Program-made: the position numbers and the translations under genes | In this document: piece after piece, positions 54,888 to 63,707 of the stretch | How positions within the stretch are numbered: the stretch's first letter is position 1 | How the letters are laid out: the number at the start of each line of letters is the position of its first letter | Source: Actinomyces ruminicola | Lineage (GTDB): Bacteria > Actinomycetota > Actinomycetes > Actinomycetales > Actinomycetaceae | Direction: 5' to 3' | Length of the DNA: 64,000 nt | Assembly (NCBI RefSeq): GCF_900103885.1 | Contig: NZ_FNIM01000004.1 | Span: 62,001-126,000 of the forward strand | The notes under the pieces: generated by a model | Seen by the model: only the letters and a program-made list of their open reading frames with translations | What the model was told of the DNA's origin: nothing | Databases searched by the model: none

Positions 54888-55685
54888 ATGACCACTGGTA
54901 CCCCTGATCCACTCTCGGCGCGCGCGGACACCCGCGCGCGCCGAGAGGCGCTCATCCGCGAGCTGCGTGAACGCGGCGAGATGGAGGTCTCCGAGCTCCC
55001 GGAGCGCTTCGGGGTATCCGTGGAGACCATTCGCAGAGATCTGCGCCAACTGGAGTCAAGCGGCCGCATTATCCGCACCTACGGGCGGGTCGCGGCCGCC
55101 GAGTCCGCCACCTACGAGACCAGCCGCGCCTTCCGTTCCAGCCACCACACCGAGGAGAAGGACCGCATCGCCCGGGCGGCCGCCGCCTGCCTGGGGCACG
55201 CAGAAACGGTGTTCCTCGACGAGGGCAACCAGCCGCTGCTGGTCGGGCGGTCGCTTCCCGTCGACCGCCCCCTCACCGTGGTGACCACCTCCCTGCCCAC
55301 GGCGCTCGAGCTGGCCGAGCGACCGCGCTACACCGTGATCACCGTCGGCGGCCGGATCCGGCCCACCACCCTGGGCGCCGTCGGTCACTGGGCCACCACC
55401 ATGCTGGAACGGATGGAACCGGATCTGGCCTTCATCGGCGCCAACGGCGTCACCGACGCGGGCTGGCTGACCACCCCTGATCCGGCCGTGGCCGCGGTCA
55501 AGGAGGCGGCGCTGGCGGTCGCCCGTCGCGCGGTATTCGTCGGCAACCACACGAAGTTCGGCCATTCCACCTTCGTGCGCTTCGGGCACGTGCGCGCACT
55601 GGAGCGCATCATCACCGGCAGGGAGCTGCGCAGGGCAACGGCGCGGCGGCTGGGCTCCTTCGGACCGCAGGTGGACCGGGTCTGA
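54888..55685 (+). CDS. DeoR-family transcription regulator
   Basis: 265 residues: winged helix-turn-helix at about 28-60 (MEVSELPERFGVSVETIRRD) and a DeoR sugar-phosphate sensor domain (VFLDEGNQPLLVGRSLP; TVVTTSLPTALELAERP; LAFIGANGVTDAGWLTTPD; AVFVGNHTKFGHSTFVRF). It lies between lutABC and the polyol permease/dehydrogenase genes and may regulate either; DeoR proteins typically sense phosphorylated sugars. The ribosome site before ATG 54888 is weak, and codons 9-20 form a 16-bp hairpin, so the start is not certain. Confidence 0.9.
   Translation: MTTGTPDPLSARADTRARREALIRELRERGEMEVSELPERFGVSVETIRRDLRQLESSGRIIRTYGRVAAAESATYETSRAFRSSHHTEEKDRIARAAAACLGHAETVFLDEGNQPLLVGRSLPVDRPLTVVTTSLPTALELAERPRYTVITVGGRIRPTTLGAVGHWATTMLERMEPDLAFIGANGVTDAGWLTTPDPAVAAVKEAALAVARRAVFVGNHTKFGHSTFVRFGHVRALERIITGRELRRATARRLGSFGPQVDRV
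54912..54947 (+). repeat. 16-bp hairpin inside the 5' end of the DeoR gene
   Basis: A perfect stem 54912-54927 with 54932-54947, loop ACAC, lies 77 bases after the lutC stop and within codons 9-20 of the annotated DeoR frame. It may end lutABC transcription or limit DeoR translation. Confidence 0.7.
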
Positions 55686-56178
55686 GTTGAAGCGGAGTGT
55701 CTGACTCAGGAGCGCGGTGGCCGACTGCCGCCGACACTCGACATGGCATCGACGACCGCTCGAAAGTTTGCCCCGCTCTGGTCGTGACTCGGGGTGAACA
55801 TTGTCGGAAACGGTGGGGCTTCGGCAAGGCGGGACGGATGAGCCGGACAGGGGCACCGGCGCCTCCGGATAGCCGCCGTCAACGCTCCCCGGGGGGAGCC
55901 GGTGGGCTAGCCGCCATCCTCGCGGGCTAACCCACGTCCTCAACCTGCTCAACTCACATCCCCAGCCAGGAAACGGTCACCAGCGCGTCCGGATTCGGTA
56001 AACTCCGGCCCTGTTCGGTCGCCTTGAGCCGCGTCATCCGGGCATTTCCGGAGTCGGACACCGGCAAACTGCACGCCCGCAACCGGTCACCGAGGCGGTC
56101 ACCGCTCGGTCCCACACTTGATGCCACCGGCGAAGGACGCCGGCCCCTGAAACAGCGACCAAAGGTGATCGAGCAACG
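55686..56178. promoter_or_regulatory. 493-bp region before the polyol permease
   Basis: No gene seen. CGGTCACC occurs three times (near 55975, 56084 and 56097), and the last two form a close direct repeat within a GC-rich stretch. These could be binding sites for the adjacent DeoR regulator; no clear -35/-10 pair is visible. Confidence 0.4.
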
Positions 56179-57492
56179 ATGCCCTCCTCCAACAGGCTCA
56201 TAGCAGCCATACAGAAGACTGGATTCCCCACCAACCTCGCCACCGGATTCCTGGCGGTCATCATCTTCGTGATCGGTGACGGCATCGAGGCGGTGTGGAT
56301 CACCAACTACCTGTCCAGCAGTTCGGTCGGCTTCGCCGTCTCCCAGGCCTCAATGATCGTCACCTCCTACGGGGTGGTCGTCGCCATTGCGGCCTTCCTG
56401 TCCGGCGCCCTGTGCGATGCCATCGGCTGCCGGCGGGTAATGCTGATCGGCCTGGTGTCATTCCTGGTGTTCGACGCACTGTTCATCGCCGTCGGCCTGC
56501 CCAGCCACAATCTGCCGCTGCTGCTCCTGTTCTATGGCATGCGCGGCTTCGGCTACCCCATGTTCGCGTACGGGTTCCTCACCTGGACCATGATGGTGAC
56601 CCCGCCCGCCCGCCAGTCCTCGGTCTCCGGCTGGTTCTGGTTCGCCTTCAGCCTGGGCATGCAGCTGCTCGGCTCCTACTTCTCCAGCCTGCTGCTGCCG
56701 CACATCGGTCACATCGCCACCCTCTGGCTCGGTTGGGCGCTGGCCGCCGTGGGCGGCGTGATCGGCATGCTGTTCCTGCGGCTGCACCCCTCCTCGGCGC
56801 AGACCCGCGGCAAGTCCGTGGTGGAGTCCGTCGGCTCAGCCGTATCCGTGCTGTGGCGCTACCCCAAGGTGTCCATTGGCGGCATCGTAAAGGTCATCAA
56901 CCTCTCCGGCCAGTACGGCATGCAGGCCTACTACGTGGTCTACCTGCACAAGGTCTACGGCATGCCCGAGTCCCAGGCGATCCTGGAGTTCTCCATCTTC
57001 GGCTTCGTGGCCATCCTCGGCGACGTCTTCTGGGGCGTGGTCGGCGACAAGCTCGGCTGGCGCAACACCCTGCAGTGGTTCGCCACCCCGATCACGGCCG
57101 CGGCGCTGGCGTACATCTACCTGATCCCGATCGTCGCCGGACCGAACTTCTTCCTCATCGCCCTGGGCACCTCCGCCGTCGGCATCGGCCTGAGCGCCCA
57201 CGTGCCGACCACACCACTGATCACCGCCCACGCCCACGGGGAGACCGGCAACGCACTGGCCATCCTCAACCTCGGCGCCGGCCTTGGTGCCTTCGTGGGT
57301 CCGGCCATCGTCACCCTGCTCATGGGCGATGAGACCACCGCCGGCGGCTACCTGTGGGTGGCCATGGCGCTGGCCGGAATCTACGTCGTCTCCTTCTTCC
57401 TGTGCTTCGCCCTCAAGCTCCCCGGCAACGCCCGCATCCTGGAGAGCTTCACCGACGACGTCGATGCCCGTAAGGAGGCGGTCAAGGCCTGA
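56179..57492 (+). CDS. MFS permease, polyol (ribitol/arabinitol) type
   Basis: 437 residues with twelve membrane segments, related to the RbtT/DalT branch of the major facilitator superfamily. It begins with a typical N-terminus (TGFPTNLATGFLAVIIFVIG) and has the loop 2-3 MFS motif as LCDAIGCRRVMLIG. It lies 89 bases upstream of a mannitol-dehydrogenase-family enzyme, so a sugar alcohol such as arabinitol, ribitol or mannitol is the likely substrate. AAGGTG precedes the ATG. Confidence 0.88.
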   Translation: MPSSNRLIAAIQKTGFPTNLATGFLAVIIFVIGDGIEAVWITNYLSSSSVGFAVSQASMIVTSYGVVVAIAAFLSGALCDAIGCRRVMLIGLVSFLVFDALFIAVGLPSHNLPLLLLFYGMRGFGYPMFAYGFLTWTMMVTPPARQSSVSGWFWFAFSLGMQLLGSYFSSLLLPHIGHIATLWLGWALAAVGGVIGMLFLRLHPSSAQTRGKSVVESVGSAVSVLWRYPKVSIGGIVKVINLSGQYGMQAYYVVYLHKVYGMPESQAILEFSIFGFVAILGDVFWGVVGDKLGWRNTLQWFATPITAAALAYIYLIPIVAGPNFFLIALGTSAVGIGLSAHVPTTPLITAHAHGETGNALAILNLGAGLGAFVGPAIVTLLMGDETTAGGYLWVAMALAGIYVVSFFLCFALKLPGNARILESFTDDVDARKEAVKA

Positions 57493-57581
57493 CCCGCACG
57501 CAGCCCGCCACACCAAAGTCACCCTGCAAGCCCACGCACCGACAAGATACTGGTTCACCATCAAAGACAAGGATGTCCATC

Positions 57582-59024
57582 ATGACCACCACACTCGCCG
57601 CCTCCCCGCTCGCCCCCACCTACGACCGCTCCGCCCTGACCACCGGGATCGTGCACATGGGCGTGGGCGGCTTCCACCGCGCCCACCAGGCCATGTACCT
57701 CGACCGGCTCATGCGCGAAGGCAGGGCCCTGGACTGGGGCATCTGCGGGGTGGGCCTGCTGCCCCAGGACGCGCGCATGCGGGACGCCCTGACCGGCCAG
57801 GACTTCCTGTACAGCCTGACCCTCAAGCACCCCGACGGCCACCACGAGCCGGCCATCATCGGCTCCATCTGCGACTACCGCTTCGCCCCCGAGGACCGCG
57901 CCGGGGTGCTGGAGGTGATGACGGCGCCGACCACCCGGATCGTCTCCCTGACCGTCACCGAGGGCGGCTACAACATCGACGACGCCACCGGCGCCTTCCG
58001 CGCCGAGGCGCCCGGGGCCGCTCACGACGCCGCCCACCCCCACGAGCCGGAGACCTCCTTCGGCTACATCGTGGAGGCGCTGCGCCTGCGCCGCGAGGCC
58101 GGCGTCGCCCCGTTCACGGTGATGAGCTGCGACAACCTCCCCGGCAACGGGAGGATCGCCCGCACCGCCGTCGTCGCCCAGGCGCGCCTGTCCGACCCGG
58201 AGCTGGCCGACTGGATCGACGGCAACGTCGCCTTCCCCAACTGCATGGTCGACCGGATCACCCCGCAGACCACTCCCGCCGACGTCGAGGAGGTGCGCGC
58301 CGAGCTGGGCGTCGAGGACGCCTGGCCGGTGGTGGCCGAGCCCTTCACCCAGTGGGTGCTGGAGGACGACTTCCCTGCGGGGCGGCCGCCGTACGAGGAG
58401 GTCGGGGTGCAAATGGTCGACGATGTCGTCCCCTACGAGCTGATGAAGCTGCGGTTGCTGAACGCCTCCCACCAGGGCCTGGCGCACTGGGGGCGGCTGC
58501 TGGGCATGGAGTTCGCCCACACGGCGGCCGCCGACGCCGACATCGCCGCCTGGGTGCGTGCCTACCTGGAGCGGGAGGCGCGCCCGCGGCTGCTGCCGGT
58601 GCCGGGGATCGACCTGGACGAGTACATCGACACGCTCTTCGAGCGCTTCACCAATGAGGCGATCGCGGACACGCTGCTGCGCCTGGCGCAGTTCGGACCT
58701 TCCGGCATGCCGAAGTTCGTGTTGCCGACCGTGCGCGACAACCTGGCCGCGGGCGGGCAGGTGCGCCTGGGGGCCGCGATGTGCGCCGCCTGGTCACTGG
58801 GAGTGCTGGGCACCGACGAGAACGGGGACGAGATTCCCGTGGCCGATGACCTGCGGCCCTTCGCCGAGAAGCAGGAGGCGGGCGACGAGCTCGGCTTCAT
58901 CGGAAACCGGGAGATCTTCGGGGACCTGGCCGACGATGAGCGCTTCCGCTCCGCCTATGTGGAGGAGCTGGCCGCGCTCAAGCGTGACGGCGCCCGCGCC
59001 CGCATGCGCGCCCTGCTCGCCTGA
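57582..59024 (+). CDS. Mannitol dehydrogenase family oxidoreductase
   Basis: 480-residue NAD(P)-dependent long-chain polyol dehydrogenase. The N-terminal nucleotide site is GIVHMGVGGFHRAHQAMYLD; VAFPNCMVDRITP matches the family signature; KLRLLNASHQGLAHWG holds the catalytic Lys, Asn and His. It probably oxidises the polyol imported by the adjacent permease (D-arabinitol, mannitol or similar), though fructuronate reductases share these motifs. AAGG at 57569-57572 favours ATG 57582 over 57573. Confidence 0.92.
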   Translation: MTTTLAASPLAPTYDRSALTTGIVHMGVGGFHRAHQAMYLDRLMREGRALDWGICGVGLLPQDARMRDALTGQDFLYSLTLKHPDGHHEPAIIGSICDYRFAPEDRAGVLEVMTAPTTRIVSLTVTEGGYNIDDATGAFRAEAPGAAHDAAHPHEPETSFGYIVEALRLRREAGVAPFTVMSCDNLPGNGRIARTAVVAQARLSDPELADWIDGNVAFPNCMVDRITPQTTPADVEEVRAELGVEDAWPVVAEPFTQWVLEDDFPAGRPPYEEVGVQMVDDVVPYELMKLRLLNASHQGLAHWGRLLGMEFAHTAAADADIAAWVRAYLEREARPRLLPVPGIDLDEYIDTLFERFTNEAIADTLLRLAQFGPSGMPKFVLPTVRDNLAAGGQVRLGAAMCAAWSLGVLGTDENGDEIPVADDLRPFAEKQEAGDELGFIGNREIFGDLADDERFRSAYVEELAALKRDGARARMRALLA

Positions 59025-59053
59025 GCCGGTTCTCCGCCCCGGCCCCCTTCCCC

Positions 59054-59115
59054 GAGATCGGTAGAAGTTGCGTGCCGAGATCGGTAGAAGTTACGTGCCG
59101 AGATCGGTAGATGTG
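59054..59115 (+). repeat. 23-bp tandem repeat array A
   Basis: Three head-to-tail units starting at 59054, 59077 and 59100 (GAGATCGGTAGAAGTTACGTG-type); the first differs by one base and the third diverges after GATCGGTAGA. There is no spacer between units. A related array lies at 60590-60652. Confidence 0.9.
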
Positions 59116-59198
59116 GTGGGTCCGACGACCATGGTCGTCGGACCCACCTGCAATGACGCGCAATCGCTGATCGGTTCCACAGGATAGCCTTAGGTCCC

Positions 59199-59861
59199 GT
59201 GAGTACCCGCGTCATCCTGCTTACCGGCCCGTCCGGCTCCGGCAAGACGTCTCTGCTGCGTCACGTCGGCGCACGCCGTCTCAAGCTTGACGACTTCTAC
59301 CGCGACGGCGACGAACCCGGTATGCCGCTGCTGGATGGCACTTTCTCGGGTACGGAAGGCGCCACCCGGGCCGAGGCGATGAGTGACATCGACTGGGACA
59401 ATCCGGCCTCCTGGGACGCGGACCGGGCCATGGCCGCGATTCTCGAGCTGTGTGCCACGGGCTCCACGACGGTGCCGGTGTACTCGATCCGGGACAACGC
59501 CACGGTCGACTACACCACTCTGGACGTCGACGCGCTGCCGGCATATGTGGCCGAGGGCGTGTTCGCAGCGGAGCTCATCGACCGCTGCCGGGAGGCCGGA
59601 GTGCTCGCCGACGCGCTCGTGCTGCGGCGTCCGCGCCTGCAGACCTGGTGGTTCCGACTCCGCCGTGACCTGGCTGAGCACCGCAAGCCACTACCCGTGC
59701 TGCTGCGACGCGGGCTGAGGCTGGCACGGGAGGAGCCCGCCAAGATCGCCGCCTGGGTGGCCAAGGGATGCCGCCCGGTCGATCGCGCCGAGTGCGAGGC
59801 CATCATCTCCCGCTACATCACCGCCGACGTCCAGCAGACCCCGGCCGACGACGCCGCTTGA
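59199..59861 (+). CDS. Uridine kinase-like P-loop kinase
   Basis: 220 residues. A Walker A GPSGSGKTS at 10-18 opens the protein, followed by LKLDDFYRDGDEPGM, typical of uridine kinase-like enzymes, and WDNPASWDADRAMAAI, which places the substrate-binding Asp. The C-terminal half (LRRPRLQTWWFRLRRDLAEHR) has an arginine-rich lid. The natural substrate may be uridine or another small molecule. GTG 59199 has only a weak ribosome site. It is followed after 5 bases by the pentapeptide-type gene. Confidence 0.8.
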   Translation: MSTRVILLTGPSGSGKTSLLRHVGARRLKLDDFYRDGDEPGMPLLDGTFSGTEGATRAEAMSDIDWDNPASWDADRAMAAILELCATGSTTVPVYSIRDNATVDYTTLDVDALPAYVAEGVFAAELIDRCREAGVLADALVLRRPRLQTWWFRLRRDLAEHRKPLPVLLRRGLRLAREEPAKIAAWVAKGCRPVDRAECEAIISRYITADVQQTPADDAA

Positions 59862-59866
59862 GTTCC

Positions 59867-60526
59867 ATGCCCGACCGCCTTCTCCCCCGGCCGCCCCGTG
59901 CCAGGCCCATCCGTCCACGTGGTCTGGAGCCCGCCGACGCCGTCGTCCTGCGCGCGGGAGGCTACGCCGATCTGGCGCGGTTCAGCGGCGTCGACATCTC
60001 CGGGGTGGACCTGCGCGTGCTGGAGCTGGTCGAGTGCGTCCTGGAGGACGTGCGAGCCGATCGCGCCCATCTGGAGGAATGCCGCTGTGCGGAGTCGCGC
60101 GTGGACCGGTTGACGGCGTCCGAACTGCACGCGCAGCGCTCTGTGTGGCGGGAGGTCTCTTGGGAGGCCTCGCGCGTCGGCGCCTTCGAGTGCCACGACG
60201 CGCAGTGGCGCAGCGTGCTGCTGGAGGACTGCCGCATCGGCTTCCTGGGGCTTGGGCGGGCGAACCTGCTGGATGTGCGCCTGCGCGGCTGCACGGTGGA
60301 CACGCTCGACCTGACGGCGGCCACACTGACCCGTGTGGCCTTTGAGGACTGCCGGGTCGGCGAGCTGCGCGTGCGGGAGAGCCGATTGATGGATGTAGAT
60401 CTGCGGGGGCTGGCACTCAGCCAGGTAGACGACGCCGCCGGGCTACGCGGGGCCTGGGTGGGAGCCGATCAACTCGTGGAACTCGCGCCCGCACTCGCCG
60501 CCCACATGGGCCTGCGGGTCCTTTGA
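59867..60526 (+). CDS. Pentapeptide-repeat-like protein
   Basis: 219 residues with a regular five-residue pattern of small and Leu/Val residues (FSGVDISGVDLRVLELVECV; LGRANLLDVRLRGCTVDTLD), expected to form a right-handed quadrilateral beta-helix. Such proteins sometimes mimic DNA or protect gyrase, but many have no known role. ATG 59867 lies 5 bases after the kinase stop; TTG 59858 is an alternative. Array B of the 23-bp repeats follows. Confidence 0.8.
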   Translation: MPDRLLPRPPRARPIRPRGLEPADAVVLRAGGYADLARFSGVDISGVDLRVLELVECVLEDVRADRAHLEECRCAESRVDRLTASELHAQRSVWREVSWEASRVGAFECHDAQWRSVLLEDCRIGFLGLGRANLLDVRLRGCTVDTLDLTAATLTRVAFEDCRVGELRVRESRLMDVDLRGLALSQVDDAAGLRGAWVGADQLVELAPALAAHMGLRVL

Positions 60527-60864
60527 GCCCATATCTGCGCCCCACGCCGCCTCCCTCTCCTCGTGCCTTTGCTCCCTGGTCCTCTCGCTGAGATCGGTTG
60601 AAGTTACGTGCCCAGATCGGTTGAAGTTACGTGCCCAGATCGGTTGATATGGCACGGGTGGCCGGGGACGGGCTGAGAAGGCCTGCCGGCGGGCCAAAGT
60701 GGGCGCCGCGGACGAACCCGCCACCCCACGCCGTGGCGGGTTTTCCACAGGGCACATCACCGGAGTGGCGCCGAGCGCACGGGTCTCGGTACGGTTGCGG
60801 ACATCGGCACCAAACCGATGCGCCAGTCAGCTCCCGCCCGGACCCTCAACGAGGAGGCCTCTCC
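60527..60864. other. 338-bp intergenic region with repeat array B
   Basis: No gene seen. It contains the second 23-bp repeat array (60590-60652), then GC-rich sequence. GAGGAGG at 60851-60857 is the ribosome site for the lipoprotein gene that follows. Confidence 0.6.
60590..60652 (+). repeat. 23-bp tandem repeat array B
   Basis: Units start at 60590, 60613 and 60636, related to array A (AGATCGGTTGAAGTTACGTG) with T for A at the middle. As in array A the third unit diverges after GATCGGTTGA. Both arrays have the same orientation and lie just behind genes. Confidence 0.9.
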
Positions 60865-61599
60865 GTGCCCACCACACCCGCACCAGTCCCACCACCGCGC
60901 ACGCACCGCACCCGTCCCACCCCACCCACCACGCACGGGCAGCACCCCCACAACAACCGGCAGCCGGAGGCCAGGCACCTCCGCCCCCTCACCGCCGCAC
61001 TGGCCGCCTGCCTGGCAGCCCTGACCCTTACCACCGGCTGCTCCGCGCACACCGACACCACCCCAACAACCACGGCGACACCGACCACACCAACGACAGC
61101 CACGTCCCCAACCCCCACGCTCTCACCCCAGGACGCCGCCGCCAGGGCCACCGCCCTGGCCATGGAACCACCCGCCCCCTACACCCCCGAATTCACCCCC
61201 GACGGCGCCGCCGAAGCAACCACATACTTCATCGAGCTCTACCCGTACGTATATGCGACAGGTGATCTGGACGCCTGGGAAAAAATGAGTGAGGACGGCT
61301 GCGAATTTTGCAACAGCGTAGTCAGCAACGCAACCGAGCTACAAAACGCCGGCGGCTGGATTGACCCGTGGGAGCAGGAGATCACGCCCCTGGAGTGGTG
61401 GACCGACGAAAACGACCCCAACCGCTACGTCGTACGCACCCAGGTTAACTCTCACGAACGCGACCAACATCCCGGCGCTAACGAGCCCCCAATTCATATC
61501 GAACAGGCAGAAGACATCCTGCTGGTTCAACTGCGGTGGACAGGATCGAATTGGAGCATAGAAATAGTCGATATAGAGGAGGGAGGAGAAGCCAAATGA
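60865..61599 (+). CDS. DUF6318-like lipoprotein
   Basis: 244 residues. A Pro/His/Thr-rich N-terminus leads to a signal segment (LTAALAACLAALTLTTGC) with a lipobox Cys, a Thr/Pro stalk, and an outer domain with AAEATTYFIELYPYVYATGD, CEFCNSV and GGWIDPWE, as in actinobacterial DUF6318 proteins. Function unknown. GAGGAGG lies 7 bases before GTG 60865, which excludes the longer open frame to 60631. GC falls in the 3' half. The stop overlaps the next ATG by 4 bases. Confidence 0.8.
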   Translation: MPTTPAPVPPPRTHRTRPTPPTTHGQHPHNNRQPEARHLRPLTAALAACLAALTLTTGCSAHTDTTPTTTATPTTPTTATSPTPTLSPQDAAARATALAMEPPAPYTPEFTPDGAAEATTYFIELYPYVYATGDLDAWEKMSEDGCEFCNSVVSNATELQNAGGWIDPWEQEITPLEWWTDENDPNRYVVRTQVNSHERDQHPGANEPPIHIEQAEDILLVQLRWTGSNWSIEIVDIEEGGEAK

Positions 61600-62438
61600 A
61601 GCGTGCCGCTTACCTACGCCTCCTCACACTTGCCGCAGTTACTTTGATGGCATTGACCACTACACCCGACGCATTCGCAGACACCCATTCGAAACACGAA
61701 TTCAGCAGTGAGGCCCACGGTAGTTCGGTGACTGTTACTGGTGGTTGGTCGTATCAGGTGTACTCCTCATCGCCGGGCGCGCCCGCCACCGGCGGCCATT
61801 ACGGAGGCGGGGCGTTCGACGAGCAGGCCGCCCGCACCGCACAACTGATGTACCTAGCCTGCGTCGGCATACGAAGCGCCGCGTCGGGCGGCGCCCGAAA
61901 CGCCGACTTCGACCCGACCGACTGCGCCACACACACCGCCCCCACCACCACCGCCACCGGGACCGACGGGGGCCCGGTGGCGGTCACGGTCTCCGCCTCC
62001 CAGGTAGTGACCCTGCTGGCCGACGGATCGGGCATCACCCGCCAGCCCCCGGGAGCAGAAGTCCTGATCAGCAAGGACTTCATCGTCTACACCAACCCCG
62101 ACACACAGGTGCTTTCCACCACCGTCGCCGGCACCGAGGTCGTCATCCACGCCACACCAGTGTCCTACACCTGGGACTGGGGCGACGGCACCACCACGAC
62201 CACCACTGCTCCGGGTGCACCGTGGCCCAACCAGACCGTCACCCACCGCTACACCCACACCGCCCAAGACATAACCACCACCCTCACAACCACCTGGAAG
62301 GCCACCTTCACCCCCACCGGCGGCACCACCACACCCATAACCGGAACCATCACCACCACCAACACCACCACCCCCTACAACACCGTCCGCACCCTCACCT
62401 ACCTCACCGACCAAGCCGAAACCACCCAAGGACACTAA
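61596..62438 (+). CDS. Secreted protein with PKD-like domain
   Basis: 280 residues. A cleavable signal peptide (LLTLAAVTLMALTTTPDAFA) is followed by a Ser/Gly/Thr-rich region with two Cys, then a PKD-type beta-sandwich (VSYTWDWGDGTTTTTT, then VTHRYTHTAQ) and a Thr-rich end. PKD domains serve in protein or carbohydrate contacts on secreted proteins. ATG 61596 overlaps the lipoprotein stop by 4 bases with GGAGGAG upstream, so the two are one operon and may act together at the cell surface. Confidence 0.8.
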   Translation: MKRAAYLRLLTLAAVTLMALTTTPDAFADTHSKHEFSSEAHGSSVTVTGGWSYQVYSSSPGAPATGGHYGGGAFDEQAARTAQLMYLACVGIRSAASGGARNADFDPTDCATHTAPTTTATGTDGGPVAVTVSASQVVTLLADGSGITRQPPGAEVLISKDFIVYTNPDTQVLSTTVAGTEVVIHATPVSYTWDWGDGTTTTTTAPGAPWPNQTVTHRYTHTAQDITTTLTTTWKATFTPTGGTTTPITGTITTTNTTTPYNTVRTLTYLTDQAETTQGH

Positions 62439-62473
62439 ACGCCCACAGTGCAGCGAGCAGCGCGGCCCGCCGG

Positions 62474-62698
62474 TCACAACCGGTCGTGCTTCTCGCAGAA
62501 GACGTGGTCGCCCAGGATCTTGAAGCCGTCACGTTCAGCCGCGCGCAGGGCGTCCTGCTCGGTGTAGCTCAGCGCCAGCACGCGCTCAATCGCCGTGCCG
62601 TCCGGGTCGTGGACGGTGTCGACCACCCGGTGGGCGACCATCCGGTCGCACCCCTCGTGGTCACAGCGGATGGCGATTGCCTCGCGACGAACGAACAT
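62474..62698 (-). CDS. Small zinc-binding-type protein
   Basis: 74 residues with CDHEGCDRMVAHR near residue 12 and the C-terminal VFCEKH, giving three Cys and nearby His suitable for one zinc site; a helix (TEQDALRAAERDGF) lies between. AGAGGGG stands about 5 bases before the ATG at 62696-62698. No family recognised; a regulatory or structural role is possible. Confidence 0.75.
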   Translation of the reverse strand: MFVRREAIAIRCDHEGCDRMVAHRVVDTVHDPDGTAIERVLALSYTEQDALRAAERDGFKILGDHVFCEKHDRL

Positions 62699-62878
62699 GT
62701 GATCCCCTCTCGGATTCGGTATCGCCGCCGATGAGCCGACGGCATTGAAGGACTGCCGGAGGGCACCCCTGCCCCCGGTTCAGCACCGGTCCGTATCATG
62801 CCTCACACCGCCGCGGCCCGCGCGGCCGCATCCGGGAACTCCTTCGGCTCCGCCACCCGGCCGCTAGTCTTGGCCGCG

Positions 62879-63628
62879 ATGTCGCCCGTAATCACCTACG
62901 CCCTACTGTTCCTCGCCGGCGTGTTGGCCGCCATCGTCGGCTACCTGGTGGGGATGGCGTCACTCGTCTCCTACCCGGCGATGGTGGCCCTGGGCGTACC
63001 CCCGGTGGTTGCCAACGCCTCCAACACGGTCAGCCTGATTCCCGGCGGCATCGGCTCGTTGATCACCTCCTGGGACCGGCTGAGGCAGATCCGCTACTAC
63101 CCGCTGCTCCCGCAGGTACTCATCGCCGTCGTCGGCGGGCTCGTGGGCGGGACGCTGCTGCTGGTGGCGCCACCGGGAGTGTTCGAGGCCATCGTGCCCT
63201 GGCTGGTGCTACTGGCGACCGTGCTGGTCGCCCTCAGTCCGCGGCTGCGGCGAGGCGCCGCCAACTACCGCCTGGCCGCCCCCGCCTTCCTGACCCTCAT
63301 GGCCGCGATCATGGTCTACAGCGGCTACTTCGGCGCCGGCGCGGGCGTACTCTTCTTCGCCCTGTGCACCCTGGGCACACCCATGAACACCCACGCGGCG
63401 GTGGTGATGAAGACGCCCATGCTGACGCTGTCCAACTTCTCCGCCGCCGTGCTGTTCATAGTGCAGGGCCGAGTCGACTGGGGCGCGGCAATCGCCGTCG
63501 GCATCGGCTCCTTCGTCGGCGGTTACGCGGCACCCCTGATTCAGCGGCTCATTCCCGAGCGCGTCATTCATGCCGCGGTTGTGGTCGGCGGCCTGGTCCT
63601 GACCGTCTGGCTGCTGCTCGGCTTCTGA
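62879..63628 (+). CDS. TauE/SafE (TSUP) family membrane permease
   Basis: 249 residues with about eight hydrophobic segments in the two-fold TSUP layout: FLAGVLAAIVGYLVGMAS, VPPVVANASNTVSLIPGGIG, then after the centre YSGYFGAGAGVLFFALCTLG and THAAVVMKTPMLTLSNFSAA. The family exports sulfite, sulfoacetate and other organic anions; substrate here unknown. An upstream in-frame ATG at 62798 is possible, but the family pattern begins near 62879. Confidence 0.88.
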   Translation: MSPVITYALLFLAGVLAAIVGYLVGMASLVSYPAMVALGVPPVVANASNTVSLIPGGIGSLITSWDRLRQIRYYPLLPQVLIAVVGGLVGGTLLLVAPPGVFEAIVPWLVLLATVLVALSPRLRRGAANYRLAAPAFLTLMAAIMVYSGYFGAGAGVLFFALCTLGTPMNTHAAVVMKTPMLTLSNFSAAVLFIVQGRVDWGAAIAVGIGSFVGGYAAPLIQRLIPERVIHAAVVVGGLVLTVWLLLGF

Positions 63629-63707
63629 CCCCGGCCCGACGGCAGCCGCATCCCCTGCCCGACGCCGCCCCGGTCATCCTCCGAGCCGTGCCGACGCCGT
63701 CGCTCGG

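Noticed and set aside
59054-59115. CRISPR array
   Set aside because: The 23-bp units are directly adjacent with no spacers, and no cas genes are present.
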